From positions 2,781,525 through 2,845,524 of the forward strand of contig NC_037593.1 in the NCBI RefSeq assembly GCF_003073045.1: a stretch of DNA of 64,000 bases, read 5' to 3'. Shown one piece after another: positions 24,068 through 37,100 of the stretch; the first letter of the stretch is position 1, and each line of letters starts with the position of its first letter. Under the pieces are notes generated by a model that saw nothing but the letters and a program-made list of their open reading frames with translations, was not told the DNA's origin and ran no database searches. Origin of the DNA: Pomacea canaliculata. Lineage: Eukaryota; Mollusca; Gastropoda; Architaenioglossa; Ampullariidae. Made by a program: the position numbers and the translations under genes.

Positions 24068-24228
24068 TGAAAAGGAAGTCAAGATCAGCAACGTCACAAC
24101 ATGTGCACCAATACCAATGACGTGGAATCGTCAACTTCCGGTGTTTCTATTTAAGCGCTACTTGTGTTTTTGATCTTTTCAAAAGTCGCCACCTAATTAT
24201 AAAAATTATTTAAGGGGTTTTGTAAACG
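24068..24228. promoter_or_regulatory. 161-bp divergent promoter RPL6 / INO80E
   Basis: The two start codons are 161 bp apart on opposite strands. The gap holds acttccgg (24134-24141), an ETS/GABP-type site (CCGGAAGT on the minus strand), a GACGT word nearby at 24119-24123, and on the RPL6 side CTTCCTTTTC just before ATG, a possible TOP tract. A TTTAAG lies between. The functional roles are inferred from the motifs. Confidence 0.65.
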
Positions 24229-27200
24229 ATGATGCCAGTCCCAGGTTAGCTACTTTTTCCACTTTCTTGCTAGTAAATGAAATAAGCTTCGCAAATGAGT
24301 ACTCAAATAGACTAAATATACCGATTACTAAATAGTAATGGCTTTGCTTTTGTCGTATTGTGTCGATTGCTAATGCAAATCTAATCTTAATACAAATACC
24401 AGTTAATTAAATATTGATACATATTTCCAGGGAGCTTATTGACAAAATTCCTGATTGCTTTGTACAAGTGTTTTCATTTTTTTCTTCTTCTAAAGACACA
24501 TACTCAGAACCTCAGATAGATTACAAACAGAAGTACAAGGCCCTGAAGAAGAGGCTGAAGTTACTTGTCTACGTAAGTATGAAGGAATAAAGATATTTAT
24601 GCTTTATTGTTTTTGCTACCAGTTATATTTTAATTTGTATTTCCTTGACATTTTGAAGTTCTAGGTAATAAATATTTTGTCAAGAAAAATATTATGCATC
24701 ATAAATAATGACACATCTATTATTTAAGGAGATAGTCTTTTGGTATCAACCATTCATGTTTATCATTTTGACTGATTTTTTTGTTGTTGAAAATTTCATT
24801 TGTGTGTTGTTGCACATTGTGACGCAGTCCTGAAATGCGTAAATAAAATAGTTTTTTTGTATAAAAAGTTTTGATAAGGATAAACAGTATTTTTGAAAAA
24901 GTTGTAACAAAAATAGGCAGTACAAAACAAACAGAACTGCCCAATAAGTATGTTATTAAGGTATTTTTTCAGTTATTTAATTATATGCACTTTCAGGAAC
25001 AGGAATGCTTTTTAGAAGAACTGCGAAAGGCTCAGCGAAAGCTACTTAAAGTAGCTAGAGACAGAAGGTAAGCTCTCACATTATTAAAGTTTCAATTTTT
25101 GTTCAGATAATAGGATTTTATAACCAACTGTTGAACATTCACAAGACAAAGCGGTGCTCTCATTTATTGAGTTGGTGACTGTGCCTACTGCACAAAAAGA
25201 AACATAATAGCAATCAAGTCATTTAAACTACCTTGGCAGAATCAAGCATTTTTTATGCAACGATGCACATTTTCATGATATCAAATTAAAGAGACCCATG
25301 ATATCGAATGGGCAATTTTGCTAACATTTAAAAAATATTATGTGCAAAGTTTATTATGACTGTTAAAAACCTCACTTCTGAAGAAGAAGAAGAATGACAG
25401 AACTTTTATAATGCTGTCCCCTAACTAAAATCAGGCTCACAGTACTTTACAAAGCCTGCTTAAATTTTTACTTTAAAATGGTCTACATACTAGCCAATTT
25501 CTACAGCAGCAATTGAAAACATTGCTAGCCATGATGTAATAATAGCACAGGACGATTTCTGTGTGAGAGTAGGCAGCATGAGAGAAGGAGGAGAATGAAC
25601 TGTGGGAAAGGAAGGTATAAGGAATATAACTAACAATTGCAGCAGGCTGTTTGATTTTTGTGAAGAATATTACTTTGGAATAGGAGGAAAAATTTTCCAG
25701 CATAAAAAGATGCATAAAAGTCACTTGATGGCAGGACAGAGAGTCAGATCAACCACATTATCATGAATGCCACCACCTAGATACAAAAAGGACTAAGTAG
25801 ATACTGACCACAACAGACATGCATACACACCACAGATACATTTCCATATACTTCAAGATGTCAGTCAAAAGGCAGATCAGACATAAGTAGTGACCATTAC
25901 TTGCTTATTTGCAAACTTGCTGAAAAGCTCAGAAAATCTAAGGTGGAAGAATAATGACATCCACACTTTGATCATAAAGACTCACCAATTTTGTGGAAAC
26001 TCATCATGACATTAAAAAACTAATTCAGTGTTCTAACAAATGACACCCATATGAATGTTTCCAGCTTTAACAGGAGTAAAAGAGCAGGAAAAAAATAATC
26101 AGCAATCTAAACAAATGTAGATCAAAAATAATAAACATAGGCAAAAAAATATAAAAATGAGACTGTATCAATATGACAGAACCTATAGCAATAATGAACA
26201 GAATCATCAAAATAAATCAAGCCTTTACCATGTTATAAGAAAGTTGAAAGCCCATTGTTCTAAGAAAGAATACAAAAATTAACAATCTACTGAAGCAATA
26301 TCTGTTCAGTCTTACTATGGGAATGAATGCTGGAAGATATCAGCAAAAATCAGCCAGAAACTAAAGACCTTTCAAACCAAATGTGAGAAAATACAGAGGT
26401 CTCTAGTGGATGCCTTATGTACTACCACCTAGGTAAGAAATGTACTAACCATAACAGATGTGCAAACACACCACAGATACTATTCCACAGTCTAAGCAAA
26501 GGTGTAATTATCTGTAAGTCCTAAACAGACATAAGAAACACAGTGTAAATGAGTTTTTGTATCCATAGTCTAATGATGTTTGTTGGGAGGTGGGGTGGTG
26601 CACATTGATATAGAAGATTTGGGTCTGTTTAAAGAGACTGAATCTTAAATGCTGTATACTATTAATAACAAAGGGTTTTCTGAAAGTTAAACTCACTGTA
26701 AACGAGAAAGGTTTGACGAGAACTTTATACTGGCATGTGTATGTGTGTGTGCGTGTGCATGTGTGCACAGTTTTCTGTTGGATCGACTTTTACAGTATGA
26801 AAATGTTGATGACTCATCTGGAGACTCGGATGCAACAGCCTCTAGTGAAAGTGATGGGGAGAGTCAACACAAAGATGGAACGCCAGCAAAAAGGTACTTT
26901 TTTCATGCAAAGAGACATTAAGAAGAACAAATCTGTTGAAGACAGAAACATGAGCATAAAAATACTGTATTCATGTTCATGATTTCTTGGTCATTGATCC
27001 TTTGCTTTATTACTCCCGAAAGCTCTTGCTTTTTCTTTGCTCTTCTCCCTCTGTTATCCATATTTTCATGCACTACTTATCAACATTCCACTTCACTCTC
27101 CATTTTAGAGTTGCAGATCTAGAAAGAGAAGGCGTAGAGGTGACATGAAGCAGAGACTCAAAAAGTTTTGACTAGACAATTGGCCCCAAAATCCATCTCT

Positions 27201-29635
27201 TCTATCTTTTCTGTTATGTGATGTCCAGTTAATTCGTGGCAAGACTGATGAGCTTGAAGCATGTGTGCACAACTTTCAGCTACATAGGGTTACTTGTTAG
27301 AATTTACTGAAACATGGCTCCATGAAAGTAACTGTGTCACTAGACATTATTGGTGTCTGTGGTCCATAAGATCAGATAGATCTGCCAGAATTACCAGCAG
27401 CATGTGTGGTGGAAGAGTCTGTTCTATGTCAAAAACAAATCCTTTAAGTCTTCGTGAAAGGATGTGTACTCATGACCTTGTTTCCTGTTGGGAGAATTTT
27501 TCCCCTTCTCATTGGGCCGCCAATTCTGTGTATCTTCAATGCAAGACCAACAGATTGAAGCTGTCCTTTGTTGATTTGGCCATATGACTTCTGAGTGTTA
27601 CTGTGTGCAAATAAATGTAGCTGTCTGAACCATGAATGTGTGTGTTTGGTGGATGTGGATATGTTATGGTATTGTTTTGTGCTTTCATATCGCGCTGCCC
27701 CAAATTGTATTCTGGGATAAATAAAGTGTTACTACACTGCAGTGTTAACATGGTGTTTCCCTCATTTGCTGTTGTCCTATGGTAGCTTCAGTTGTTGAGA
27801 TAAATTAATGTTATTTGCTTTTTTTTGCAACAGGAGACGTGTAAGTGGACACAGCACAAATTTAGGGCAGAGTCATGGGGCGAACTCAGCAGATGGAGCT
27901 CAGACAGCAACGTCAGCCAGCATTGCCAGCATCATCTTAGCTCAGGTGAACAATAAAAACCTGTTTTATTTCACTAAGGTTTGATTAAGCTGCTGTTCAT
28001 GAGTTCTGTCAAACTATCTTCTTTGTGACTCCATTTTCTTTTTACTATTAGCAGTTTACGTTTTGACGTATTACTGATCACAGATTATTGTTTAATACAG
28101 TAAAACACATAATCGCAAGTCTTTGAGCTTGATGTGTTGTGTGTTTAGCAACAGGCTGCAAGCAGCAGCACTGTCAACCAAGAGGGTGGCAAACGAAGAG
28201 CCAAAACATCAACAAAGCGATCGAAAACAAGTGAGTAATAAATCTGGCTAAAAACAAGCTTACAGAAAACAGGAATATTTGTCTCCATTTTTGAGAATAT
28301 TATTCGTATAACAAGTTTGCTGAAGTGTTGGATCTTTAGACTGGAACTCCTAGCCCACCTACCAGCTGTTCAGCAGAAATGGGTAATGCTGCATAATTTG
28401 ATTTTATCAAGGAAAGTGAAAGGTGGAAAGAAGAGGGGGTTAGTGTAGACCTTCCACATTCCATGCTCTTGGATCACATTTTCAGCGCAGCTAGGCCATG
28501 GGACATTTTACCATTACCTTTAATCATGACAGCTTTGTGGCACACAGCTCATATGCAGGTCTTTTGACAGTATTGCAGAAAAAGTTGCTGAGGACTGATT
28601 GCTGATTTTGAGGATAGAAAGGGAGAACAGTGCTTTTTTCCTCAGTTAATTCTTGGTATTTTACTGGTTATCATAGGTGTAAAAGCAGCGGCAGAGGTTG
28701 CAGAGCCTCCAGTCACCAGTACTTCAAGTATGCCCAGGCAGATGACACGTGAAGAACTAGAGCGCCACCTAGACTCAAAACAGAATGCATTTGGAATAGA
28801 AAAGGCCACAGCCAGTCTTCCTATGGAGATCTTCAGCAATGATAGCTCAAACCATGCCAGGTATAGGCTAGGTTGTGAGAGGTAAAAGATAAATTATTAT
28901 GCCTGTTTCCTTCTTGTTGTGGGTTTCTTTCGCCTTCACAGCTTGCAATGAAGCATGCTATCAACTGCTGAGGTGAAATAGAGCTTGAAATTCTGAAACG
29001 AAGACGTTCAACAAAAATTTGATTGGGCAGTTAATACAGTGCACATATTTCTGGCTTCTTCTGCAATTTTTTTTTTAATCTGTTTCTGTTTACACAATTT
29101 TATTAATCACTGAAAATTTGCTTTAACACTTTATATCAGTTTATGGTGGTGGGATTTGTTTGCTGAAATTTCTTCCTTCGAGGGGCAGTGGTGGCGTTGT
29201 GCATCATGAGACATGGCTTTTGTTCGCATGTCATTTTGAAAGTTAGTTGTTTCATAATTAACATGCAAGGAGACAATTCAAAATTTAAAGAGATATAAGA
29301 TGTGTAGAGACTTGTGTGATGAACTGATCATCTCATAGCACTCTGACATACAACAAAATACGATTGCATTAAAATGTACAAAACAAAAGCAGTTTTTTCA
29401 CACTTCTTAATATGGCTTTAGATTCTTTTTGTTTTTCTAAAACTGATAGCATGGACAGATTTTTGTAATGGTGATTTTTCTGAAAATTATTTGATGAACT
29501 TTGTGAGTTGTTGTCACTTATATTTTCACATTTCAAAGTATTTTTTTTTAATTTGGTCTTTTTCTTAGCGACTTGGCTGGAAATGGAGGCTTGGCAGATG
29601 ATGAAGAAGACCTCGTCATTGATGTTCCTCAGTAA
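24229..29635 (+). CDS. INO80E: INO80 chromatin-remodelling complex subunit E
   Basis: A metazoan accessory subunit of the nuclear INO80 complex. Exons: 24229-24244, 24496-24572, 24997-25067, 26771-26893, 27834-27945, 28149-28230, 28677-28860, 29569-29635; phases agree and give 243 residues. The conserved N-terminal coiled coil reads [54 protein letters not shown] then [11 protein letters not shown]. The conserved acidic end reads [12 protein letters not shown]. The middle is low-complexity, Ser/Thr/Lys-rich and poorly conserved. The exon at 28149 has a second acceptor 6 bases in (CAACAG), allowing loss of QQ. A poly(A) signal lies at 29863-29868, followed by a TG-rich stretch. Confidence 0.93.
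25770..26480 (+). mobile_element. decayed LINE remnants with a flanking repeat
   Basis: About 25860-26030 reads as broken [16 protein letters not shown], the end of a LINE endonuclease domain. About 26310-26420 reads [20 protein letters not shown], the LLYG-x-E-x-W block near the ORF end. The RT between them is lost. Similar sequence of about 60-70 bp (ending acaccacagatac) occurs at 25772-25839 and 26422-26480, in direct orientation. It lies in an INO80E intron. Confidence 0.6.
27290..27735 (+). mobile_element. LINE fragment: endonuclease start joined to 3' tail
   Basis: It starts [11 protein letters not shown], the catalytic TETWL block of the CR1/L2-type endonuclease. Farther on, the end reads TTCTGGGATAAATAAAGT (27710-27727), the same tail as at 3936-3953. 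The central polymerase is missing. It lies in an INO80E intron in the same orientation. Confidence 0.65.
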
Positions 29636-29879
29636 CTTGCTGCCGAATGTTTAAATATGCCAACATTCTCATTTTCTATTTTTCACATTGTAATGCATTT
29701 ATTTGGTGCCCAGAGAAAAGGTGTGTGTGTTTGGTTGAGATCTGCCATAGATGAATGCATATTTTATGCATGTGTGATGTTTCCAAGTGTGCTCACCACT
29801 TAAGTTTCATGTGTTTGTATAAAAAAAAGTGAATTATTTTGTGTAGAGTTAAAATTGTTAGAAATAAACTTTTGTTCAT

Positions 29880-31150
29880 CAAATGTGTGTGTGCATTGTT
29901 CACATCTGGCAGACTGACTTTGTTCTTTGAAGAAAATTTGCTTCAAAAATAACCCATAATAAAACAAACTAGCAAATTGTAGTCAGGATGGCATTAATTT
30001 TCACAAACTTTCAGTCAAGTTCCAAAAAAGCCTGGTCTTTCCACACATTTCTATTCCTGAAATCACTATCCATTCCTAAATTGTTCATTTTCCTTTGAAA
30101 GGGAGAAAGTAGTTATGTATGATATACAGTAAATGTATTAAAATACTTGCAGAATTCAGTTTCATTTCTAAAGTCTTGGAATGCCACACAAATCACAAAC
30201 GTGAACACACCCACTGTGCCAAAAAATAAAAGCGAAAAAAGTGGGTTTGGAATGCTCTTTAGGTCCTGAAACAAATGGGAAAAATGTAATATTGCTGTTT
30301 ACCTGTGCACAAGCCAGCCATTGTCTCTGACCATAAAATAGATACCAACTACCCGAGTTAGGGAACAGCTAGCCAAAAGAAGCACATCAGAAGCTCTTTC
30401 TGTAATTAAAAAGTGTCTTCATCCTTCATTGAATTATATTATTATGCTACAATCTCTAACCTTGACCTCCAGCTTACGGCATTTACACTAGATTTAAACT
30501 GTATTCCATCTAATATTGATGGACAATTACAAAAGTATCTTGAAGAACCTTAAACCTCAACCAGTTGTGGTGCAGAACATTGATGATGTAGCAAAATGTC
30601 CTTGTATAATGATTCTGTAAATGCTGGACAGCTAGACACAATGTCTCAAAGTAACTGCATCATACAGAGAGAAGATATTTCTGATATCACTGAAGACTAC
30701 ATGTAGAATTCTGTGTAGTCATCCTTCTCATTCAGTTTGCTTGTAGACAAAATCTCCTTGAAAGGCAAACATTGTGATTAAAATGGTTTATATTTTCTCA
30801 CATTCATGAAAACATACAAAAAAATGTATGGTCTGAATCTATGCATTAGAAGGTAAAGGAAAGATGATAAATGCTCCTCACAAATGAAGAGAAATGAAAA
30901 TGATTCTAAATATACCTGATTGCATGTTCACTCAAGGGTGGTAGTGGAGATGGTGGGAAACTAAACTGACACCATTTTCCCCCTTATGTCTCAACATTCA
31001 GCCTCTTCCTGTTTCATTCATAAATGATGCATAGGCACATTCACCCGTATGTGCGTGTTTTGTTGTAATATATACACACAAAAAAAAATGTAGCAAAGGC
31101 CAAACCAAGAGATGACAGCAACAAGGTTGGCACTACTCGTACTTTCGCTG
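29880..31150. other. convergent intergenic stretch, nothing recognised
   Basis: This lies between the INO80E poly(A) site and the 3' side of the minus-strand zinc-finger gene. No ORF, repeat end or RNA gene could be supported. Part is probably the 3' UTR of the zinc-finger gene. Confidence 0.5.
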
Positions 31151-31179
31151 CATCACCACTTTTGATCATTCACACACAA

Positions 31180-34100
31180 TCATTGCAGTTTTTGTCTCTT
31201 TGAGGTAGGAGGGTGGCCTCTGTCTTGGTCACCCGGTTCCACATCTGTCACCTCCTGCAAAAGCCGTGGGTGAACCTCTAACACACTTCCTTCTTGTACC
31301 TCTCCTGCCTCGGTCTTCACACACATAATGTAGTTTGATGAGCCGTCCACTGCTCCAGATGCTGCTATTTCCAAGGCTGTTACCCCGGTATCTTCATCAG
31401 TTGATATCTGCTCGAGGTGAAGTTCACCCGCCTGCACGAGGGCAGAGTTTACCGGAAGGTTCTGGGTAGTATTTTCTCTCGACATGTTGCTGCTCACCAT
31501 CAAAGCCTTGAAAGAAGCAGGGCTAACCACCTGAAAAGTAGGTTTAGAATCAACTCATCACTAGGTAGTAACAATAATACCAACCTCTTAGAGATCAGAG
31601 TTTTAGAAGGCTTGCCTCTTTAAAAATGGTAATTTAGCTTCCTTTTCATGAAAGACTCATAATCTTCACATTCCACAGATTTCTTACCTGTATCTGCTGA
31701 ACATTGTTATCTGTCAATTGTAGAACAGATGGAGAATGAGCGGAATACACTGTCTGCTGTAGAACATTGAGATGCTGGCGGAGAAGATCGCGATGCTCTT
31801 TTTCCAGCCTTTGCAGTACCTCCTGTACTCCACGTTCTGTTGCAATGCCTAATCGCTGTGCTAAATCTTCCTCTCTCTTCTTTGCTACATTTAGTTGTTC
31901 CTCCAAATTTTGGATCTGTTTGCACAACAGTCTTTGTTGAAAAAGTAATTATACAACTTTATCACACTGAAAAAATTAGTTATTGGTTTTAGTCTTTTGT
32001 CAATTATTATAGAAACAGTCAACCAGTTTTATTCGCTCCCAAAGAATCTACAAATGGCCACATACAGTCTCAGCTCATCTCACTATTCATGATCTTGCCA
32101 GCCCCACCTTTCGCCACACTTTTTGGTACCACTAATTATCATATATTATTAATCATATACTCTCTTTTTGCTGCCACCCTTGCCTCTCACCCGATATTTG
32201 AGTTGGATGGATGGTGGCAAGATAATGGGACTGTATGATGATTGCATAATTGTTATTATGTCACCTTGCTGCTTATTCAGCATGGACAAGATTTCTGCCA
32301 GGTGACACAGATTGAGAATGCTTACTGAAATAAAGGACAAAGTGTTCCACTCAAATTCCTTTGAATCTCTTTTTATATTTAATACTACTATACTTATATT
32401 AACCATGCCATAGTGACCCTCACGTACATAAGCAATACAGTACATAAGACACTCTAACAATTGCTTGATATAACACTGTAAGAGACATGACACTGAAAGA
32501 GACACTGATGGCAAAAAAGGAAAAGAAAAACAAACTGCACTATATTCCACATGCTTAGAGGGCACCATCTCTATGCCCACAAGGCATTTAATGATAAGGA
32601 ATGAGATGACAGAGTTTACTCTTTTAAACTAATCATAATCTTTTCTCCCTATCTCACTCAATGTCTATGTGTTCACATACCCTCTCCTTCACCCACCCCA
32701 TAGTGAACATATGAAAACCTCAAATATGCTGTTGACAAACAACCCAGAGCTGAATGTCCTGTTTAAGTGGCTTTGTCTTCAGCAGGTTAAGCATGTGCAT
32801 ATACAAGGCTAGGGAAGAGAGGTGGAGACGTTTCCAAACTATTATAGGTCTCACTAGTGACACTGCCTGTTGTCCACTAGCAACTTACATGTTTGTGTAG
32901 CCGTGCAACCTCTGACCTGAGAATGTTCTTCTCTTGTTCAAGTCTCTTGCATTGCACATCTAATGTTTCCTGGGTTTTAGTAGATGAACTCTTTTCTCCC
33001 ATGATTTCCACATCCTACACATATGCATACCATGATAAACAAGTTCATCCTTTCCTTCAAAGAATTAATGTAATAAACCAAGCAATAATTTTCAAATGTC
33101 ACATAACTTAATCACTGCACAAAAACTTGAACTAAAGCTCTTGCAACTTTTGCAAAAGACACCTTGCCTACCTGATAGTTAAATCTTTTTTTCACTTTAT
33201 AAAATAAATTTAGAGTGATTTTACAGACAATAATTCTGCCCAATATGCAGGTGAAAAAACAGTAACCAACAATTGAATCAAGCTGTAATATACATAAAAC
33301 GTATGTAAATGTCACTGATATTTTTGTGTTTCACTGGCTTTGTAATATTAGACTGGTCAACTAATTTTTACAAAAGTCATGTTACTGAAATAAAAATAGT
33401 CATTCCTTATCAATTTTTATGTGCTCAACATGAATATGACAGTCAAAATTCAAAATTGGCTCTAGTTTTTTTTATAATCTGCAATAATTATAGTGTATAT
33501 CACGAAATGCATGCTGATAATAATTGACCTATGCTTAATACCTGTAAAAAATCAAATCCTAGACTACATCTTAGATTTCTTTGCCTGTCTCTGGTACAAC
33601 TGTTCGGAAGCATCTGTGGGGCATGTCCAGCAGTAGTCAGCCAGCATGGCAGTGGAAATTTTCAAGGCTATCTATTTTTCCATTGTTGCAATATCTTGAT
33701 GAAAACATTCGCCATGTTTATCACTAACTATACCCCAGTTGTCAGGAAAGAAATCCACAATGAAGTGGATCTTTGGAGACATATTGCAGTCAAGTTTCTA
33801 CCTTGGGCAACTATCTTCAAATCACCACAGAGGTGCCAGCTGTACTTGTTATACTCAAAGGAATTCAGTAGCTGCTTTAAGTTATCGTATGTCTCTTTCA
33901 TGTGGATAGCAAGCGCTGCTGGAATAGATGGAAGATGGTTTCCACTGTGCAAAAGCACAGCCTTAAGACTCAGTTTCAAAGAGTGCACAAATAGTCTCCA
34001 TTCTTGTGGGTCATGAATGATTTCTACGGCATTCATGAGGCCCTCAGTATCAGAACAGAATAGTTTAACTTGGATCCCATAAATTCTTAAATATTTTAAA

Positions 34101-37100
34101 TGCTGAACCTTTCTGATCCGATCCTATAAAGTATACTGCTGACGTCAGCTTATTTCAGCAGCCGCCTGGCAGTAGTATTTCATTGCATCTCATCAGAAAA
34201 TGATGCAATAAACTCTGGATGATGTGTGCATGATGGTATTATGCAATGTGATGCAACATTACATCATTCTAGGCTTATGTGTTGTTACAGTCCTACTTGA
34301 TAAATGTACACAGTGAAACAAAAAATGAACTATATCAAATATATTCAAAACAAGAGCCAATAAAAAATTTCATAGCCATCTTTGTGTTCAGCACACCAAG
34401 ATACTACAGGTCAGGTCCTTTTTAAGTCAGTAATAATTTCAGTAAAATCTGTAAATAAAATAATGATCAAATTCAAGTCTTTGAGCAGAAACTGTTTCAA
34501 CTGCACTTTTTGATTGTTTCAACCTACTTCACTGGCTATAATCTGTGCAGAGAAAGCACCATCTATCTGAGATGCGTCCAGTTGTTCTTCCTGTATGATC
34601 ATGATGGTCTGCGTATTTTCTTCTTCCTCGCCTTCAACAGTCTCATTCGCAGCAATAGACACATGCAAAGCACCATCAGGTATTTTTCCATTGGTCAAAG
34701 GTACTGCAACTGGGAAAAGATAATGTGACAATGTGATTTAATAAAGTACAATTTCATTTACCTGACCATTTTTAAAAACAAATCCTTTTTTTTTAATACT
34801 ATGCATTCACTATAAACAATGTATCCCTTAACACTTGCTGTTCACGTTTTCTTGCTCAGCTGCAAGGTAAACGCTTTATCATTTATATATTCAAGTAAAC
34901 AATAAAGAGTTAAAAAAACATATTTTCCCATTCCCAACCTATCATTCCCCAATATATGTATACATTTATTGATAAGATATTACTATTTAAAGTTAATGCT
35001 TTATTAAATAACTTTGCCATTCATCGTTGTGTCACCAGAATTGACAGCCATGTGTTTTGCCATCTCACGCCCCTGTTGCCACTGGAGTCTTGAATTCATG
35101 AATACCATGACTATTTTCTATTAATTCCATGCACTACCTCAAACCCATAATTTCCCCTGCCAGTCCTGTTTCTTTGATTATTATTATTGTTATTTACAGT
35201 TATCTTCCCTGCTGAAGTTCCCTCCTTTGACTTCTGTCTCTACTGACATTTTTCTTCCTTTTTTACACAGCAAGTTGTAAAAAGCACCTCTGTTTCAAAT
35301 AAATCCTGCATGATCACAACATTTTAGGATTATAAAACCCTCCATTTAATCAGCTATTAAAATGTATAACATGTTTCTTTTACCTCACCATGCAATTCTG
35401 CAATACGCAGACACCCATCATCTCCTCGTGTACAGGAGTTGGTTTCCTGATTCTGAAACTCAGGAGTTCTAAATATCTGCAAATTTTGGTCACTGTTAAA
35501 GTTATCTACCTTGTTCACTGACAGTTATGGGTGTGGAGATACAGGATACAGCCTGCGTGAGAGCAGGGTGAATGGCTTCTTGTGGCACAGCAATATTCAC
35601 AGAGGACGATGATGTTGTTACTGCTGGGTTTCCCCGGCTTTCCTGGTTGTAACTGACTGGTGTATTCAGATCCTGCACCACAGTTAAGTAAGATAGATTA
35701 ATGTCTATTTTAAAGTCTGAGAATGAAACATCTAGTTTTTTATTGTATATTTCACTCTTGGTATTAATACTTGCAAGGTATTTGAATGGGTGCTGTGTGA
35801 CTGGTTTGAAGATCATTTGGGCTGCAATTGGAAATCTCTCTTTGTCCACCCTAGGGATAGTAGTTTTGAAGCGATGGTAAGTCTTTGCCCTTGGGCATCA
35901 TTGGGAACTCAAGGACAAGCAGTTTTGTTCCCATAATTATAAAGCAGTGTCTGGACTCTGCAGGTGTTGTTTTACCCATTGAAATGTAGTTATAGAGTGG
36001 TGGCAAAGGTGCCCTGGGGTAAAGAAACATGAAGTACTGCCTGCGGGGTTTAGGATATTACTTTATAATTTCAGAAACAAGATGCTTTTCCATGAGTTTC
36101 CCAATTTGCCATGGGAAGACAACTTACTCTCATTTCATAACTATGGCCCCAGCTGATGCAGACGTGGAAAAGGAAAGGCTGAAGGTGGAAAAAGGAAATG
36201 ATTGAAATCTACCTTCCGCGTGCTTATAGTTCATCATCACTATGCCCACAAGGCATTTAATGACTTGAATGAGATTAGTATCTTAAGGGTATGTGCTTTT
36301 TCCTTCCTACCTCATTCAGTGCATATGTGAGCACATATACTCTCTCCCTCATCCATTCCCCACCCCCACTCTCTGTTGCAGAAGCTCACTCACCTGAGTA
36401 ATAGAGATCTGGAATGTGGTCTGAGGATTTCTGAAGTGTGTCTTGTAATGTTTCACAGCCTCATCCCGCCGGTTGAACCCATTACGACATCGATAACAGT
36501 GCCAGTGTGCTCCTTTAAATTTTTTCTCCCCCTTAATTACTCCAACAATGTCACAATGATCACAGCAACGTAAAATCTTGAGACCTAGAAAAAAAAATAA
36601 CTCGCATTTAATCTTACCTTGCAAACAAAACAAAAGGAAACCAGTATTGGTCTAACTGTTTTCATAATTTGCACACACACACACACACACACACAAACTG
36701 TCATTCTGTTCTTATCAGAACACATGAAGATAAAAATTGTTAGACTCACCTGCAAACTCAATGCCTTTGTCAACATGTTTAACACGGTAATGTGCCTTTA
36801 AAATGACTGGATCTTGGTAAATGTCAGTCTTCACACAAAATGGGCAATGAAGATGAGGGGTTTTTATGGGGCAGTTTTGGTCCATGCAGTGGATAGGAGT
36901 GTACACATTTTCGCTCCCTTTAATGCGCACACTTGGATGTGTCTACAAGCAAAATAAAACATAACAAATGAGTGTGTAATTATATCAGCATGTTACTGCT
37001 TTTACAGTTCATAAAAACAGTCTTTGTGAACGTCATACACATGGTAGTGGGATAGTGTTTGTGTGGGGGAGAGAGAAGGGGGGAAGAGTATTATGTAAAA

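Noticed and set aside
33531-34016. 161-residue plus-strand ORF
   Set aside because: It is antisense to the recognisable fossil protein on the minus strand and has no domain or splice context.
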